Notes: a model not told the origin generated them from the sequence alone. Positions 31,255-40,270 are shown, counted from the stretch's first letter. The stretch is 64,000 nt of DNA from Oscillospiraceae bacterium (GCA_017482385.1 JAFUNI010000022.1:62001-126000), one strand, 5' to 3'. Program-made: numbers and translations.

Positions 31255-32618
31255 AATCTGTCGGGGGCCAGCTCGGCAATTTTACTTTCCAGTTCCTTAT
31301 TGGATAACACTGTTTGCCGTCCGTCCTCGTATTCTTTGTCTATCCACGTCTTTAAGGCTACCACCAGCGGATCCCGTTTGTCAAGCTTTTGGGACTCCGG
31401 AAGACGGTAGTTCTGATTGATCCAGTAGGCAATGCCTGCAAGGCCGGAGGCCTTCCCAAGCTGCACGGTCGCAGGCCGGTTCAGCAGCTTTTCCGTATCA
31501 AAAATGGTGTAGATCTCTTTATCCTTCATCAGGCCGTCTGCATGGATACCTGCCCGGGTCACATTGAAATTCCGTCCCACAAAGGGAGTCATATCCGGCA
31601 CGGAATAGCCCACTTCCTTTTGGAAGAACTCGCTGATTTCCGTAATCACCGTAGGATCCATACCGTCCAACGAGCCCCGCAAAGAGGCATACTCAAATAC
31701 CATTGCCTCCAAGGGGATATTGCCGGTACGCTCGCCAATACCCAAAAGGGAGCAATTGACTGCGGATGCGCCATAGAGCCAGGCTGTAGATGCATTGGCA
31801 ACCGACTTGTAAAAATCATTGTGGCCGTGCCACTCCAAAAGCTCACTGGGCACATCAGAATAGTGCTGCAGACCGTAAATGATACCCGCCACGCTGCGGG
31901 GCAGCGCAGCCTCTGTGTAGGGCACGCCATAACCCATTGTATCGCAAGCGCGGATCTTCACCGGGATACCTGCCTGCCGGGACAGCTTCTGCAACTCATT
32001 GACAAAGGGTACAACAAAGCCGTAAAAATCCGCCCGGGTAATGTCCTCCAAATGGCAGCGGGGCACGATTCCGGCCTCGAAAGCCTCGCAAACTGTGGCA
32101 AGATAGTGATCCACCACCTGCTTACGGGTCATTTTCATTTTCTTGAAAATATGATAATCACTGCAGGAAACCAAAATACCCGTTTCCCGGATGCCCATAT
32201 CCCGTGCCAGGCGGAAGTCTTCCTTGCTGGCCCGGATCCAGGTAGTGATCTCCGGGAATTTCAAATCCAGCTCCATACATCTTTCTACGGCCTGCCGGTC
32301 TTTTTTACTGTAGATAAAAAATTCCGTTTGGCGAATAATGCCGTACGGGCCGCCCAGCTTGTTCAGCAATTTATAGATCTTTACGATTTGGTCAACGGTA
32401 TAAGGCTCTACCGACTGCTGACCGTCCCGCAGGGAAGTATCGGTGATCCAAATCTCCTCAGGCATATTCAGCGGCACTCTGCGGTGGTTGAAGGAAACCT
32501 TGGGAACTGCCCCCTCGGTGTAAATATCCCGCTGAAGATTGGGCTCAGCAATGTCCTGCAGAGAGTATTTATAAGACTTCTGCTCTAATAAGTTTGTTCT
32601 GTTGGATATTTCCAGCAT
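31251..32618 (-). CDS. Probable Re-citrate synthase (homocitrate synthase / isopropylmalate synthase family)
   Basis: A 455-residue protein of the DRE-TIM metallolyase family: ITDTSLRDGQQS near residue 57 holds the metal and proton-abstraction residues, and LEWHGHNDFYKSVANA carries the HxH metal motif. Length and sequence style match the Re-face citrate synthase described from Clostridium kluyveri (about 450 residues), which condenses acetyl-CoA and oxaloacetate in anaerobes lacking the common citrate synthase. Its operon with aconitase and isocitrate dehydrogenase strongly favours citrate over homocitrate as product. The ATG is preceded by GAGGG. Homocitrate or isopropylmalate synthase activity remains the alternative. 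Confidence 0.8.
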   Translation of the reverse strand: MLEISNRTNLLEQKSYKYSLQDIAEPNLQRDIYTEGAVPKVSFNHRRVPLNMPEEIWITDTSLRDGQQSVEPYTVDQIVKIYKLLNKLGGPYGIIRQTEFFIYSKKDRQAVERCMELDLKFPEITTWIRASKEDFRLARDMGIRETGILVSCSDYHIFKKMKMTRKQVVDHYLATVCEAFEAGIVPRCHLEDITRADFYGFVVPFVNELQKLSRQAGIPVKIRACDTMGYGVPYTEAALPRSVAGIIYGLQHYSDVPSELLEWHGHNDFYKSVANASTAWLYGASAVNCSLLGIGERTGNIPLEAMVFEYASLRGSLDGMDPTVITEISEFFQKEVGYSVPDMTPFVGRNFNVTRAGIHADGLMKDKEIYTIFDTEKLLNRPATVQLGKASGLAGIAYWINQNYRLPESQKLDKRDPLVVALKTWIDKEYEDGRQTVLSNKELESKIAELAPDRF

Positions 32619-32648
32619 TCCGATCCCTCATTTCTTGTGATTGTATTT

Positions 32649-32685
32649 TTGTATACAATTATACATAGAATTATAATTTTGTCAA
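32649..32685 (-). promoter_or_regulatory. Promoter and GntR-type operator of the citrate operon
   Basis: On the minus strand TTGACA (32685-32680) and TATAAT (32663-32658) are separated by 16 bases. A perfect 10 bp palindrome TTGTATACAA (32649-32658) abuts the -10 box and covers the start of transcription, the place where a repressor would act. Confidence 0.78.
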
Positions 32686-32714
32686 TAGCGAATTAGCATT
32701 CCCAATTATTTTAC

Positions 32715-32771
32715 TTGTGTACCCGCCTTTTCTATGCTATACTACCAGTAATCCGGTACATATTATGTACC
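32715..32771 (+). promoter_or_regulatory. Promoter and palindromic operator of the amino acid permease
   Basis: TTGTGT (32715-32720), 17 bases, then TATACT (32738-32743). Downstream, GGTACATA (32755-32762) and TATGTACC (32764-32771) form a perfect 17-base palindrome around one T, in the early transcribed region. Confidence 0.7.
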
Positions 32772-32793
32772 CTTAAAGAAAGAAGGTTGATTT

Positions 32794-34191
32794 ATGAGCA
32801 CAAAACTGGAAAGAAAATACGGCTTATTCACCGCTATCTGCATGGTGGTCGGTACCGTCATCGGCTCGGGTGTTTTCTTCAAAGCACAAACAGTGCTGGA
32901 GAAGACCGGCGGTAATATGACTCTTGGCATCCTTTCCTGGATCATCACCGGCGCATTGATGATCATCTGTTCTGCCATGTTCGCTGTAATGGCTACCAAG
33001 TACGAAAAGGTCAGCGGCGTAGTTGACTATGCGGAAGCTACCTGCGGCAGCTCCTACGGCTACTACTTAGCCTGGTTTTTGGTAAACATTTACTACCCCG
33101 CTATGACAGGCGTTCTGGCCTGGGTATCCGCCCGTTACTTCGGCGAGATCTTTGGTTGGGGTGCAGCTGCGCCCGAGGTCATGACCCTTGCCGCTCTGTT
33201 CCTGGTAGGTAACTACGCTCTCAATGCTTTCTCTCCCAAGTTGGCAGGTCGCTTCCAAGTCAGCGCAACCATCATCAAGCTGATCCCCATCTGTCTGATG
33301 GCTGTTGTAGGCGTGATCGTTGGCTCTGCAAAAGGCACTTTACCCGATAATTTTGCTGCCGTTGTGGATCCCTCCAAGGGTGGCATGGGTGGTCTGTTTG
33401 GCGGCGTTGTGGCAACTGTCTTCGCTTATGAGGGCTGGATCGTGGCTACTTCTATCAATGCTGAGCTGAAGAACCCCAAGAAAAACCTGCCCATTGCGCT
33501 GGTGATCGGCTCTCTCATCGTTGTGGCCGCTTACGTACTGTACTTCGTCGGTGTTGCCGGCGGCGCAAGCACTGCTGTTCTGATTGAAAAAGGTGCTCCC
33601 ACCGCATTCAGCAACATCTTCGGCAGTGTAGGTGGCTTGATCCTGCAGATCTGCATCGTTATCTCCTGCCTGGGCACGCTGAACGGTCTGATGATGGGCG
33701 CTTCCCGGGGTATGTATGCTATCGCTGCCCGGGGTCAGGGTCCCAATCCCAAGCTGTTCAGCCAGGTTGACGAAATTACTAATATGACCACCAATTCTTC
33801 TATTTGGGGTCTGCTGGTGTGCTGCCTGTGGATGGTCTTCTTCTACGGCGCAAACCTCACCGCCGGCTGGTTCGGTCTGTTTAACTTTGACTCCTCGGAG
33901 CTTCCCATCGTTACCATCTACGGTATGTACATCCCCATGTTCATTATGTGGATGAAGAAGGAAAAGGATCTGGGTGCGTTCAAGCGCTTTGTGCTGCCCA
34001 TTATTTCCATCATCGCCTGCCTCTTTATGATCTTTGCCGCTGTTTACGCCCACGGCATCACCCCCTATCTGGCAGCCAAGGAAGCCGGTAAGTTCTCCCT
34101 GCCTGTTTTGTTCTATCTGATCGTTTTTGCCGTGATCATGTTTGCCGGCAAGCTGGTAAAAGGCAAAAAGGCCTCTGTTTCCGAAAAATAA
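32794..34191 (+). CDS. APC family amino acid permease
   Basis: A 465-residue protein with about twelve hydrophobic segments. The first helix has the unwound glycine motif GTVIGSGVFFKAQTVL that binds the amino acid backbone in APC transporters; the GALMIICSAMFAVMATKYEKVSG and FAYEGWIVATSINAELKNPKKNLP segments are typical of the LAT-like branch. It would import or exchange an amino acid across the cytoplasmic membrane; the substrate is not predictable. It is a single-gene unit with its own promoter and a palindrome that may be an operator. An SDR dehydrogenase follows 85 bases later behind a separate promoter. Confidence 0.9.
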   Translation: MSTKLERKYGLFTAICMVVGTVIGSGVFFKAQTVLEKTGGNMTLGILSWIITGALMIICSAMFAVMATKYEKVSGVVDYAEATCGSSYGYYLAWFLVNIYYPAMTGVLAWVSARYFGEIFGWGAAAPEVMTLAALFLVGNYALNAFSPKLAGRFQVSATIIKLIPICLMAVVGVIVGSAKGTLPDNFAAVVDPSKGGMGGLFGGVVATVFAYEGWIVATSINAELKNPKKNLPIALVIGSLIVVAAYVLYFVGVAGGASTAVLIEKGAPTAFSNIFGSVGGLILQICIVISCLGTLNGLMMGASRGMYAIAARGQGPNPKLFSQVDEITNMTTNSSIWGLLVCCLWMVFFYGANLTAGWFGLFNFDSSELPIVTIYGMYIPMFIMWMKKEKDLGAFKRFVLPIISIIACLFMIFAAVYAHGITPYLAAKEAGKFSLPVLFYLIVFAVIMFAGKLVKGKKASVSEK

Positions 34192-34207
34192 TTTTTTGTT
34201 CTGCCTG

Positions 34208-34236
34208 TTGCCATATTAAAACAGCTGTGCTACAAT
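34208..34236 (+). promoter_or_regulatory. Promoter of the SDR dehydrogenase gene
   Basis: TTGCCA (34208-34213), 17 bases, TACAAT (34231-34236), 40 bases before the start codon. Confidence 0.65.
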
Positions 34237-34276
34237 AGACGTATCCTAAACAACAGCTAATTGGAGGTAAATAATT

Positions 34277-35122
34277 ATGCTGAATCTTCCCCTGAACATT
34301 GATTACACCGGCAAGGTAGCCGTGGTTACCGGCGCCGGCGGTTTGATCTGCGGCGCTATGGCCCGTGCATTTGCACAGTGCGGCGCTAAGGTTGCTGCTT
34401 TGGACCTGAACGAAGAGGCCGTCAAGAAGCTGGCTGAGGAACTGAAGGCCGAAGGCTTCATCTGCGAAGGCTACAAGGCAAATGTCTTAGAGCCCGAATC
34501 TCTGGAGGAAGTCCACCAGGCAGTGCTCAAGGACCTGGGTCCCTGCGACATTTTGGTCAACGGTGCCGGCGGCAACAACCCCCGCGCTACCACCGACAAC
34601 GAGTATCAGCACGAGGCCAAGGAGGGCGGCAAGTCCTTCTTTGATCTGGAGGCCAGCGGCGTGGACTTCGTGTTCAAGCTGAACTTCCAGGGCACTCTGC
34701 TTCCCACCCAGGCTTTCGCCAAGGATATGGTGGCCAAGAAGGCCGGCGTCATTCTGAACATCTCCTCTATGAACGCCTACACTCCCTTGACCAAGATCCC
34801 CGCTTACTCCGCCGCTAAGGCCGGTATCTCCAACTTCACTCAGTGGCTGGCTACCCACTTTGCCGGCACCGGCATTCGCTGCAATGCCATCGCTCCCGGC
34901 TTCCTGGTATCCGCTCAGAACAAGGCTCTGCTGTTCAACGATGACGGCACTCCCACTGCCCGTTCTGCTAAGATCCTGAACGGCACGCCCACTGGCCGCT
35001 TCGTGGACGCTGACGAGCTGATCGGCGCAACTCTGTTCCTGTGCGACGACAGAAGCGCTTCCGCCATCACCGGCGTGGTGCTGCCCGTCGACGCAGGCTT
35101 TGCTGCTTACTCCGGCGTGTAA
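34277..35122 (+). CDS. SDR family oxidoreductase (D-mannonate oxidoreductase-like)
   Basis: A 281-residue short-chain dehydrogenase. The cofactor motif is VTGAGGLICGAMARAF, a variant of TGxxxGxG, and the NAG-like motif is ILVNGAGGNNP. Catalytic residues are Ser in ILNISSMNAYTP and the YSAAK Tyr-Lys pair. The acidic residue in ALDLNEE at the end of strand 2 suggests NAD. The GGNNPRATTD insertion and the overall pattern resemble the D-mannonate (fructuronate) oxidoreductase branch used in hexuronate breakdown. No other uronate genes are in the window, so the substrate is tentative. GGAGG precedes the ATG. Confidence 0.75.
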   Translation: MLNLPLNIDYTGKVAVVTGAGGLICGAMARAFAQCGAKVAALDLNEEAVKKLAEELKAEGFICEGYKANVLEPESLEEVHQAVLKDLGPCDILVNGAGGNNPRATTDNEYQHEAKEGGKSFFDLEASGVDFVFKLNFQGTLLPTQAFAKDMVAKKAGVILNISSMNAYTPLTKIPAYSAAKAGISNFTQWLATHFAGTGIRCNAIAPGFLVSAQNKALLFNDDGTPTARSAKILNGTPTGRFVDADELIGATLFLCDDRSASAITGVVLPVDAGFAAYSGV

Positions 35123-35132
35123 TTTACAAAAC

Positions 35133-35167
35133 AAAATCCCCGATGCTGACGCATCGGGGTTTTTTAT
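35133..35167 (+). terminator. Bidirectional Rho-independent terminator
   Basis: CCCCGATGC (35138-35146) pairs with GCATCGGGG (35151-35159) around TGAC, with A and T runs on either side, between the SDR gene and the convergent ABC permease. Confidence 0.9.
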
Positions 35168-35172
35168 TTGTT

Positions 35173-36123
35173 TTATCGGTCTTCCCGGAAGTAGGAAAGG
35201 CCAAGGCTCTGGGGAGGTTGATTCTCCCGTCTGTTCCGCATACTGGTAACGATCAGCACCAAAATGGTTACAACATAGGGAAGCATCTTAAACAGCTCCT
35301 TGCCTGCAAAGCTGACACCGGGAATGTAGCTGCTGGCCACATACAGCGCGCCAAAGACCAAGGAACCCAGGATCGCCCAGTTGGGCTTCCAAACCGTGAA
35401 AATAACCAGTGCAAGGGACAGCCAACCGATGGCATCCACGCAGTACTCCCACATACCGTTCAGATAGTCCATAATAAAGGACAAGCCGCCCAAACCGGCT
35501 ACACCGCAGCCGATGCAGGTTGCAATATAACGATAGCGAGACACATTGATGCCGGCGGCATCGGCAGTTGCGGGATTTTCACCCACCGCCCGCAGATGCA
35601 GGCCCACACGGGTTCTGTTGAGGACAAAGGTGGTGATCAGCGCAATGGCCAGTGCCAGGTAAATGAAGATGCCGTAGCCCAAAACCAGCTTGCCGAAAGA
35701 GCCCAACTCATCTGCAAAGGGAATCAGCGGAGCAGTGAAGTGCTTGCTGGCCTTGGAGAAGATCACATCTGCCTCTTCAATAACATATTCGGACAGGCCC
35801 ACGCCTAAGGTGGTGATAGCCAAGCCGGTCACATTCTGATTTGCCCGGAGGGTAACGGTGAAGAAACTGAACAGCAGGCCCATCACAGCGCCGCCCAACA
35901 GAGCAGCCAGTATGGGAATCACAACTGCCAGTAACGGAGAATACTCCATGCCAGCTTCTGTCAGATAGGCGTATTCGGCATAGCAGCCGCAGGCTGCGCC
36001 CATACACATAACACCGGGAAGGCCCAGGTTCAGATGGCCCGCCTTTTCGGTGATGGTCTCACCGGTGGAGCCCAGCAGGAAGGTCATACCCAATCGAATC
36101 GCACTTACGAGAAACGCAATCAT
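35173..36123 (-). CDS. Nucleoside ABC transporter permease (second subunit)
   Basis: A 316-residue permease with about nine hydrophobic segments of the branched-chain/BMP type. The motif GSTGETITEKAGHLNLGLPGVMCMGA is typical of the YufQ/NupQ branch that works with basic membrane lipoproteins. It overlaps the other permease gene by 4 bases. Together with the ATPase and the lipoprotein upstream it would import purine nucleosides. The 3' end meets the bidirectional terminator near 35150. Confidence 0.88.
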   Translation of the reverse strand: MIAFLVSAIRLGMTFLLGSTGETITEKAGHLNLGLPGVMCMGAACGCYAEYAYLTEAGMEYSPLLAVVIPILAALLGGAVMGLLFSFFTVTLRANQNVTGLAITTLGVGLSEYVIEEADVIFSKASKHFTAPLIPFADELGSFGKLVLGYGIFIYLALAIALITTFVLNRTRVGLHLRAVGENPATADAAGINVSRYRYIATCIGCGVAGLGGLSFIMDYLNGMWEYCVDAIGWLSLALVIFTVWKPNWAILGSLVFGALYVASSYIPGVSFAGKELFKMLPYVVTILVLIVTSMRNRRENQPPQSLGLSYFREDR

Positions 36124-37220
36124 TTTGTGGCCTCCTTTCTATTCCGGTTCAACACAATACGGTACTGGAGGAAGAACTCACAGCCGATAATAAACAGCAG
36201 GATGATACCGGTGCTGATATCCGCAATGGAGCTGGAAATGCCGAAATCAGAAGTCAGCTGCTTGGAACCCAGCTCCAGGAAGATAATGAGGAACGTGGTC
36301 AGCACCATAAACAGCGGGTTAAACTTGGCAAGCCAAGACACCATAATAGCGGTAAATCCGCGGCCACCCACGGTGGTGGTGCTGATGGTGTGGTTGGTGC
36401 CACCTACCAGCAGAAGACCTGCAACGCCGCAAAGGGCGCCGGAGATCAGCAGGGTACGGATGATAACCTTTTTCACATTGATACCGATATAGCGGGCGGT
36501 GTTTTCACTCTCGCCCACAACGGAGATCTCATAGCCATGCTTGCTGTACTTCAAATAGATATACACCAGCAAAGTCAGCAGCGCCACGATCAGAACATTC
36601 AGCAAATACTTATATTCACCGATCACAGGCAAGCCGTACTGGGGCATAATATCCATAACACCGGAGCCGCTCTCCACATACTGCTTCAGAAACCAGGCTA
36701 CCAGCTGGGTCGCCACATAGTTCATCATCAAGGTAAACAGGGTCTCATTGGTATTCCAAAAAGCCTTGAAGATGGCAGGCAGCACTGCCCAGATCATACC
36801 GGCCACCACGCTGGCAACGATCATAACCACCAGCAGCAGAGGCAGGGGCAGCGACTCGCCCAAGAAGAACATAACTGCTGCGCAGGCAAGACCGCCCACA
36901 AGAGCCTGTCCTTCCGCGCCGATGTTCCAGAACTTCATTTTGAAAGCCGGGGTAACTGCTAAGGATACACACAGCAGCATCGCCATACCCTGGGCTGCAT
37001 TCCATCTGCGGCGCTCGGTGCCAAACACACCGGAGATCATAGATTTATAAACCTTAATAGGATCGGTATCGGCAAGGGCCGTGATCAGCAAACCGGATAC
37101 CAGCAGCGCCAGTGCAATTGCAATGGCACGAATCAAAATCTTATACTGCCAGGTCAGCGTGCCCTGATCCCGCTTGACAATATGCAGCAAGGGGGTATGC
37201 TTTTTATCAGTTTTCGCCAT
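36120..37220 (-). CDS. Nucleoside ABC transporter permease (first subunit)
   Basis: A 366-residue permease of the YufP/NupP branch. The hallmark AAQGMAMLLCVSLAVTPAFKMKFWNIGAEGQALVGG segment and ALCGVAGLLLVGGTNHTI are present. A basic N-terminal tail precedes about ten membrane helices. It overlaps the ATPase gene by 14 bases and the second permease by 4 bases, showing a tightly translated operon. Substrate assignment to nucleosides rests on family and on the adjacent xanthine phosphoribosyltransferase. Confidence 0.88.
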   Translation of the reverse strand: MAKTDKKHTPLLHIVKRDQGTLTWQYKILIRAIAIALALLVSGLLITALADTDPIKVYKSMISGVFGTERRRWNAAQGMAMLLCVSLAVTPAFKMKFWNIGAEGQALVGGLACAAVMFFLGESLPLPLLLVVMIVASVVAGMIWAVLPAIFKAFWNTNETLFTLMMNYVATQLVAWFLKQYVESGSGVMDIMPQYGLPVIGEYKYLLNVLIVALLTLLVYIYLKYSKHGYEISVVGESENTARYIGINVKKVIIRTLLISGALCGVAGLLLVGGTNHTISTTTVGGRGFTAIMVSWLAKFNPLFMVLTTFLIIFLELGSKQLTSDFGISSSIADISTGIILLFIIGCEFFLQYRIVLNRNRKEATK

Positions 37221-38751
37221 TTTGCATTTCCTCCTTGGATTTGGTCATCAGCAGACCGATTTCATCCTTGCGGGCAGTGCGTCCGTCCACGATGCCGGTA
37301 ACACGGCCGGAATTGATGACCATAATACGGTCGCACAGCTCCATCAGCACGTCTAAGTCCTCGCCAACGAAGATCACCGCTACGCCCTGTTCTTTCTGCC
37401 TGTTCAGCAGATTGTAAATAGTATAGGAAGCATTCACATCCAAGCCACGGACAGGATAAGCAGCCATCAGCACAGTGGGGGCAGCCGCGATCTCACGGCC
37501 TACCAGCACCTTCTGTACATTACCGCCGGAAAGCTGCCGCACAGGGGTAGACACATTGGGCGTTGCCACCTGCAGCTCTTCCACAATATTCACTGCCAGA
37601 TCCCGGGGCTCCCGCCGGTGCAGGAAAAAGCCACGGCCCTTTTGGTAGCTGCGGAGCATCATATTGTCCACAATGTCCATATTGCCCACAAGGCCCATAC
37701 CCAGCCGGTCTTCCGGCACAAAGGACAGCCGTACACCCAAATCCCGGATCTGAATGGGGTTTTTATCCCGCAGGTCTTCGGTTTCTCCGGTCTTGGGGTC
37801 CTGGTAGAAGATATCGCCTTCCGTCAGATGGTGCAGGCCAGCAATGGCCTCCAGCAGTTCCCGCTGGCCGGAGCCGGCGATACCGGCAATACCCAGAATC
37901 TCACCGGAGTAAGCTGTGAAGGAAATGCCGTCCAAAACAGTGCGGCCTTCTTCATTGACACTGTGCAGGTTCTCCACCTTCAGCCGCTCCTGGGGATCCT
38001 TGGGCTCGGAGCGCTCGATGTTCAGCTCCACCTTCACACCCATCATCATTTCAGTGAGGCTGCTCTCGTTGGCATCAGCTGTGTTGACTGTACCCACAGA
38101 TTCACCCTTGCGAAGCACAGCCACCCGGTCAGACAGGCTCAGCACCTCGTGGAGCTTATGGGTAATGATGATAACAGATTTATTATCCTCCCGCATACGG
38201 CGCAGGACCGCAAAAAGCTTGTCTGTCTCCTGGGGAGTCAGCACGGCGGTGGGCTCGTCCAAAATCAGAATATCCGCGCCCCGGTAGAGGACCTTAATGA
38301 TCTCAACGGTTTGCTTTTCCGAAACGGACATATCCGCCACCCGCTTGTCCGGGTCGATTACAAAGCCGTAACGCTGGGTGATCTCGATGACCTTCTTGCG
38401 GACATCTGCCAGACGGTAACGGCCCTCGTCCTCCACACCCAATGCCACGTTTTCACAGGCGGTAAACACATCCACCAGCTTAAAATGCTGATGGATCATA
38501 CCGATCTTGTAAGCGAAAGCATCCTTGGGAGAGGCAATGGTCACTTCCTGGCCATCCACAAAGATTTGACCTGCATCGGGATAATAGATGCCGGCCACCA
38601 TATTCATCAGGGTGGTCTTGCCGGAGCCGTTTTCGCCTAAAATGGCTAAGATCTCGCCCCTATATACCTGCAAGTCGCAGTTCTTATTTGCCACCACACG
38701 GCCAAAGGTCTTGGTAACGCCGCGACATTCCAGAGCCACAGGTTTTGCCAT
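37207..38751 (-). CDS. Nucleoside ABC transporter ATP-binding protein (duplicated ATPase domains)
   Basis: A 514-residue protein with two ABC ATPase modules, as in sugar and nucleoside importers. The first has Walker A GENGSGKTTL, signature MSVSEKQTVEI and Walker B ILILDEPTAVL. The second has degenerate features: GIAGSGQRELLEA in place of Walker A and LSGGNVQKVLVGREIA as signature, with MAAYPVRGLD in place of the usual Walker B Glu. Asymmetry of this kind is normal for the family. The ATG at 38751 has GGAGG 7 bases upstream. It follows the lipoprotein gene after a gap with two large hairpins. Confidence 0.9.
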   Translation of the reverse strand: MAKPVALECRGVTKTFGRVVANKNCDLQVYRGEILAILGENGSGKTTLMNMVAGIYYPDAGQIFVDGQEVTIASPKDAFAYKIGMIHQHFKLVDVFTACENVALGVEDEGRYRLADVRKKVIEITQRYGFVIDPDKRVADMSVSEKQTVEIIKVLYRGADILILDEPTAVLTPQETDKLFAVLRRMREDNKSVIIITHKLHEVLSLSDRVAVLRKGESVGTVNTADANESSLTEMMMGVKVELNIERSEPKDPQERLKVENLHSVNEEGRTVLDGISFTAYSGEILGIAGIAGSGQRELLEAIAGLHHLTEGDIFYQDPKTGETEDLRDKNPIQIRDLGVRLSFVPEDRLGMGLVGNMDIVDNMMLRSYQKGRGFFLHRREPRDLAVNIVEELQVATPNVSTPVRQLSGGNVQKVLVGREIAAAPTVLMAAYPVRGLDVNASYTIYNLLNRQKEQGVAVIFVGEDLDVLMELCDRIMVINSGRVTGIVDGRTARKDEIGLLMTKSKEEMQNGEN

Positions 38752-38781
38752 AATCATTCCTCCACAAATTCTGTAATTTGC

Positions 38782-38817
38782 ATCCGATAAAGGCAAATAC
38801 ATTTGCCTCTATCGGAT
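38782..38817. repeat. 17 bp inverted repeat between lipoprotein and ATPase genes
   Basis: Two 17-base arms (38782-38798 and 38801-38817) beginning ATCCGATA are complementary with one mismatch around AC. It may stabilise the upstream mRNA end or act with the neighbouring terminator. Confidence 0.7.
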
Positions 38818-38830
38818 ATAAATTGCCAAA

Positions 38831-38862
38831 CCCGGGACAGAGCCATCCGGCTCTGTCCCGGG
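38831..38862 (-). terminator. Strong hairpin after the nucleoside-binding lipoprotein gene
   Basis: CCCGGGACAGAGCC (38831-38844) is fully complementary to GGCTCTGTCCCGGG (38849-38862) around ATCC. The following T content is modest, so partial read-through to the ABC genes is likely, giving more binding protein than transporter. Confidence 0.78.
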
Positions 38863-38875
38863 AAAGTAACAGGGA

Positions 38876-40135
38876 TTAGAACTTTTCGTTCAGACGGGTA
38901 ATGCCGTCGATCTTCAGCTCGAAGTAAGGAGCGGACTGAGTCTTGGACTCTTCGAAGATACCGTCAACAACATTGTCGCCGGTAACAGCCTTGCCTTCTA
39001 CAGTGAAGTTCTTGGTGTCGAACACCTTGACCTTGCCGGTCTTCAGATCTTCAACAGCAGCCTTCAGAGCATCCAGAGTGCCCTCAGCAGCAGCGTTCTC
39101 ATTGATGCCGGTCAGCACAACAGAACCCTCAGCAATGCCGCCGCACCAGTCGGTGTCGATCTTGGCATCGGTGTTGGCGCACTTGATGATGTAGGCAAAG
39201 TAGGGAGCCCAGTTGATACGGGAAGAAACGATGAAGGTCTCGGGGCATGCATCGTAGGTTGCGCCGTTGTAGGAAACATTGGGAACCTTAGCAGCCTCAC
39301 AAGCGCCGGGAGCGCCCATGGAGTCAGCGTGCTGGCTGATCAGAACACAGTTCTTTGCGATCAGAGCCTCAGCAGCGTTCTTCTCTTCGGTAGCATCGTA
39401 CCAGGAGCCGGTGAACTGAACATCCATAGTCACAGTGGGACATACGGACTTAGCGCCCAGGTAGAAGGAGGAGTAGCCGGAAATAACTTCTGCGTAGGTG
39501 AAAGCGCCCACGTAGCCCATCTTGGCCTGCTCAGCAGTGATCTTGCCGGCCTTGATCATCTCGTTCAGCTTCATGCCTGCAGCAATACCTGCCAGGTAAC
39601 GGCCTTCGTAGATGGATGCGAAAGCATTGTGGTAGTTAGCAACATTCTCCAGGTGAGCCTTGTAGCCGGTGGCGTGGCAGAACTCAACATCCTTGAATTC
39701 CTTAGCAGCCTTCAGCATGAAGTCCTCGTGGCCAAAGGAGTTAGCAAACACGATCTTGCAGCCCTGGTCAACCAGGTCAGCAGCAGCGTTGTAGCACTCA
39801 TCGCCTTCGGGAACGTTGGTCTTGATGATGTACTGATTGTCCTTCAGACCCAGAGCAGCGATAGCTTCCTTAGCAGCATCGATGAAGTTCTTGTCGTAGG
39901 TGGACTTCTCGTCATGCAGGCAGATGAAGCCGATCTTGAAATCGTCCTTGACTTCAAAATCCTTGGTGATCTCCTTGGCAGCCAGGGGAGACTCGGTCAT
40001 GCCCTTCTTGTCAGCCTCGGGAGCCTTGGTTGCTGCAGAAGCATCGGTGCCCTTAGGATCTTCGGTCTTGTTGCCGCAGGCAACCAGGCTCAGAACCATC
40101 ACGACAGCCAGCAGCAATGCAAACAGTCTTTTCAT
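38876..40135 (-). CDS. BMP family nucleoside-binding lipoprotein
   Basis: A 419-residue lipoprotein with signal peptide MKRLFALLLAVVMVLSLVAC; the lipidated cysteine is Cys20. A Ala/Lys/Thr-rich spacer leads to the basic membrane protein domain (KIGFICLHDEKSTYDKNFIDAA, then VFANSFGHEDFMLKAAKEF and HATGYKAHLENVANYHNAFASIYEGRYLAGIAAG, split here for length). BMP proteins such as PnrA and NupN capture purine nucleosides for an ABC importer. The ATG at 40135 has GGAGG 8 bases upstream; the long open extension to 40249 covers the promoter and is rejected. It is first in its operon and divergent from xpt. Confidence 0.92.
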   Translation of the reverse strand: MKRLFALLLAVVMVLSLVACGNKTEDPKGTDASAATKAPEADKKGMTESPLAAKEITKDFEVKDDFKIGFICLHDEKSTYDKNFIDAAKEAIAALGLKDNQYIIKTNVPEGDECYNAAADLVDQGCKIVFANSFGHEDFMLKAAKEFKDVEFCHATGYKAHLENVANYHNAFASIYEGRYLAGIAAGMKLNEMIKAGKITAEQAKMGYVGAFTYAEVISGYSSFYLGAKSVCPTVTMDVQFTGSWYDATEEKNAAEALIAKNCVLISQHADSMGAPGACEAAKVPNVSYNGATYDACPETFIVSSRINWAPYFAYIIKCANTDAKIDTDWCGGIAEGSVVLTGINENAAAEGTLDALKAAVEDLKTGKVKVFDTKNFTVEGKAVTGDNVVDGIFEESKTQSAPYFELKIDGITRLNEKF

Positions 40136-40216
40136 TTTGTGTTCCTCCAATTTTGTTTTCATATTTTTATCAGATCTCTTTTGAAACCCAATAATATACA
40201 GAAAAATCACTTTATT

Positions 40217-40246
40217 ATAATAGCACAGTAATTCATAATTTGTCAA
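40217..40246 (-). promoter_or_regulatory. Promoter of the nucleoside importer operon
   Basis: On the minus strand TTGACA (40246-40241) and TATTAT (40222-40217) are separated by 18 bases. No purine riboswitch is recognisable in the roughly 80-base leader. Confidence 0.7.
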
Positions 40247-40270
40247 CAATTTTCCCCTTTATATTTCATA

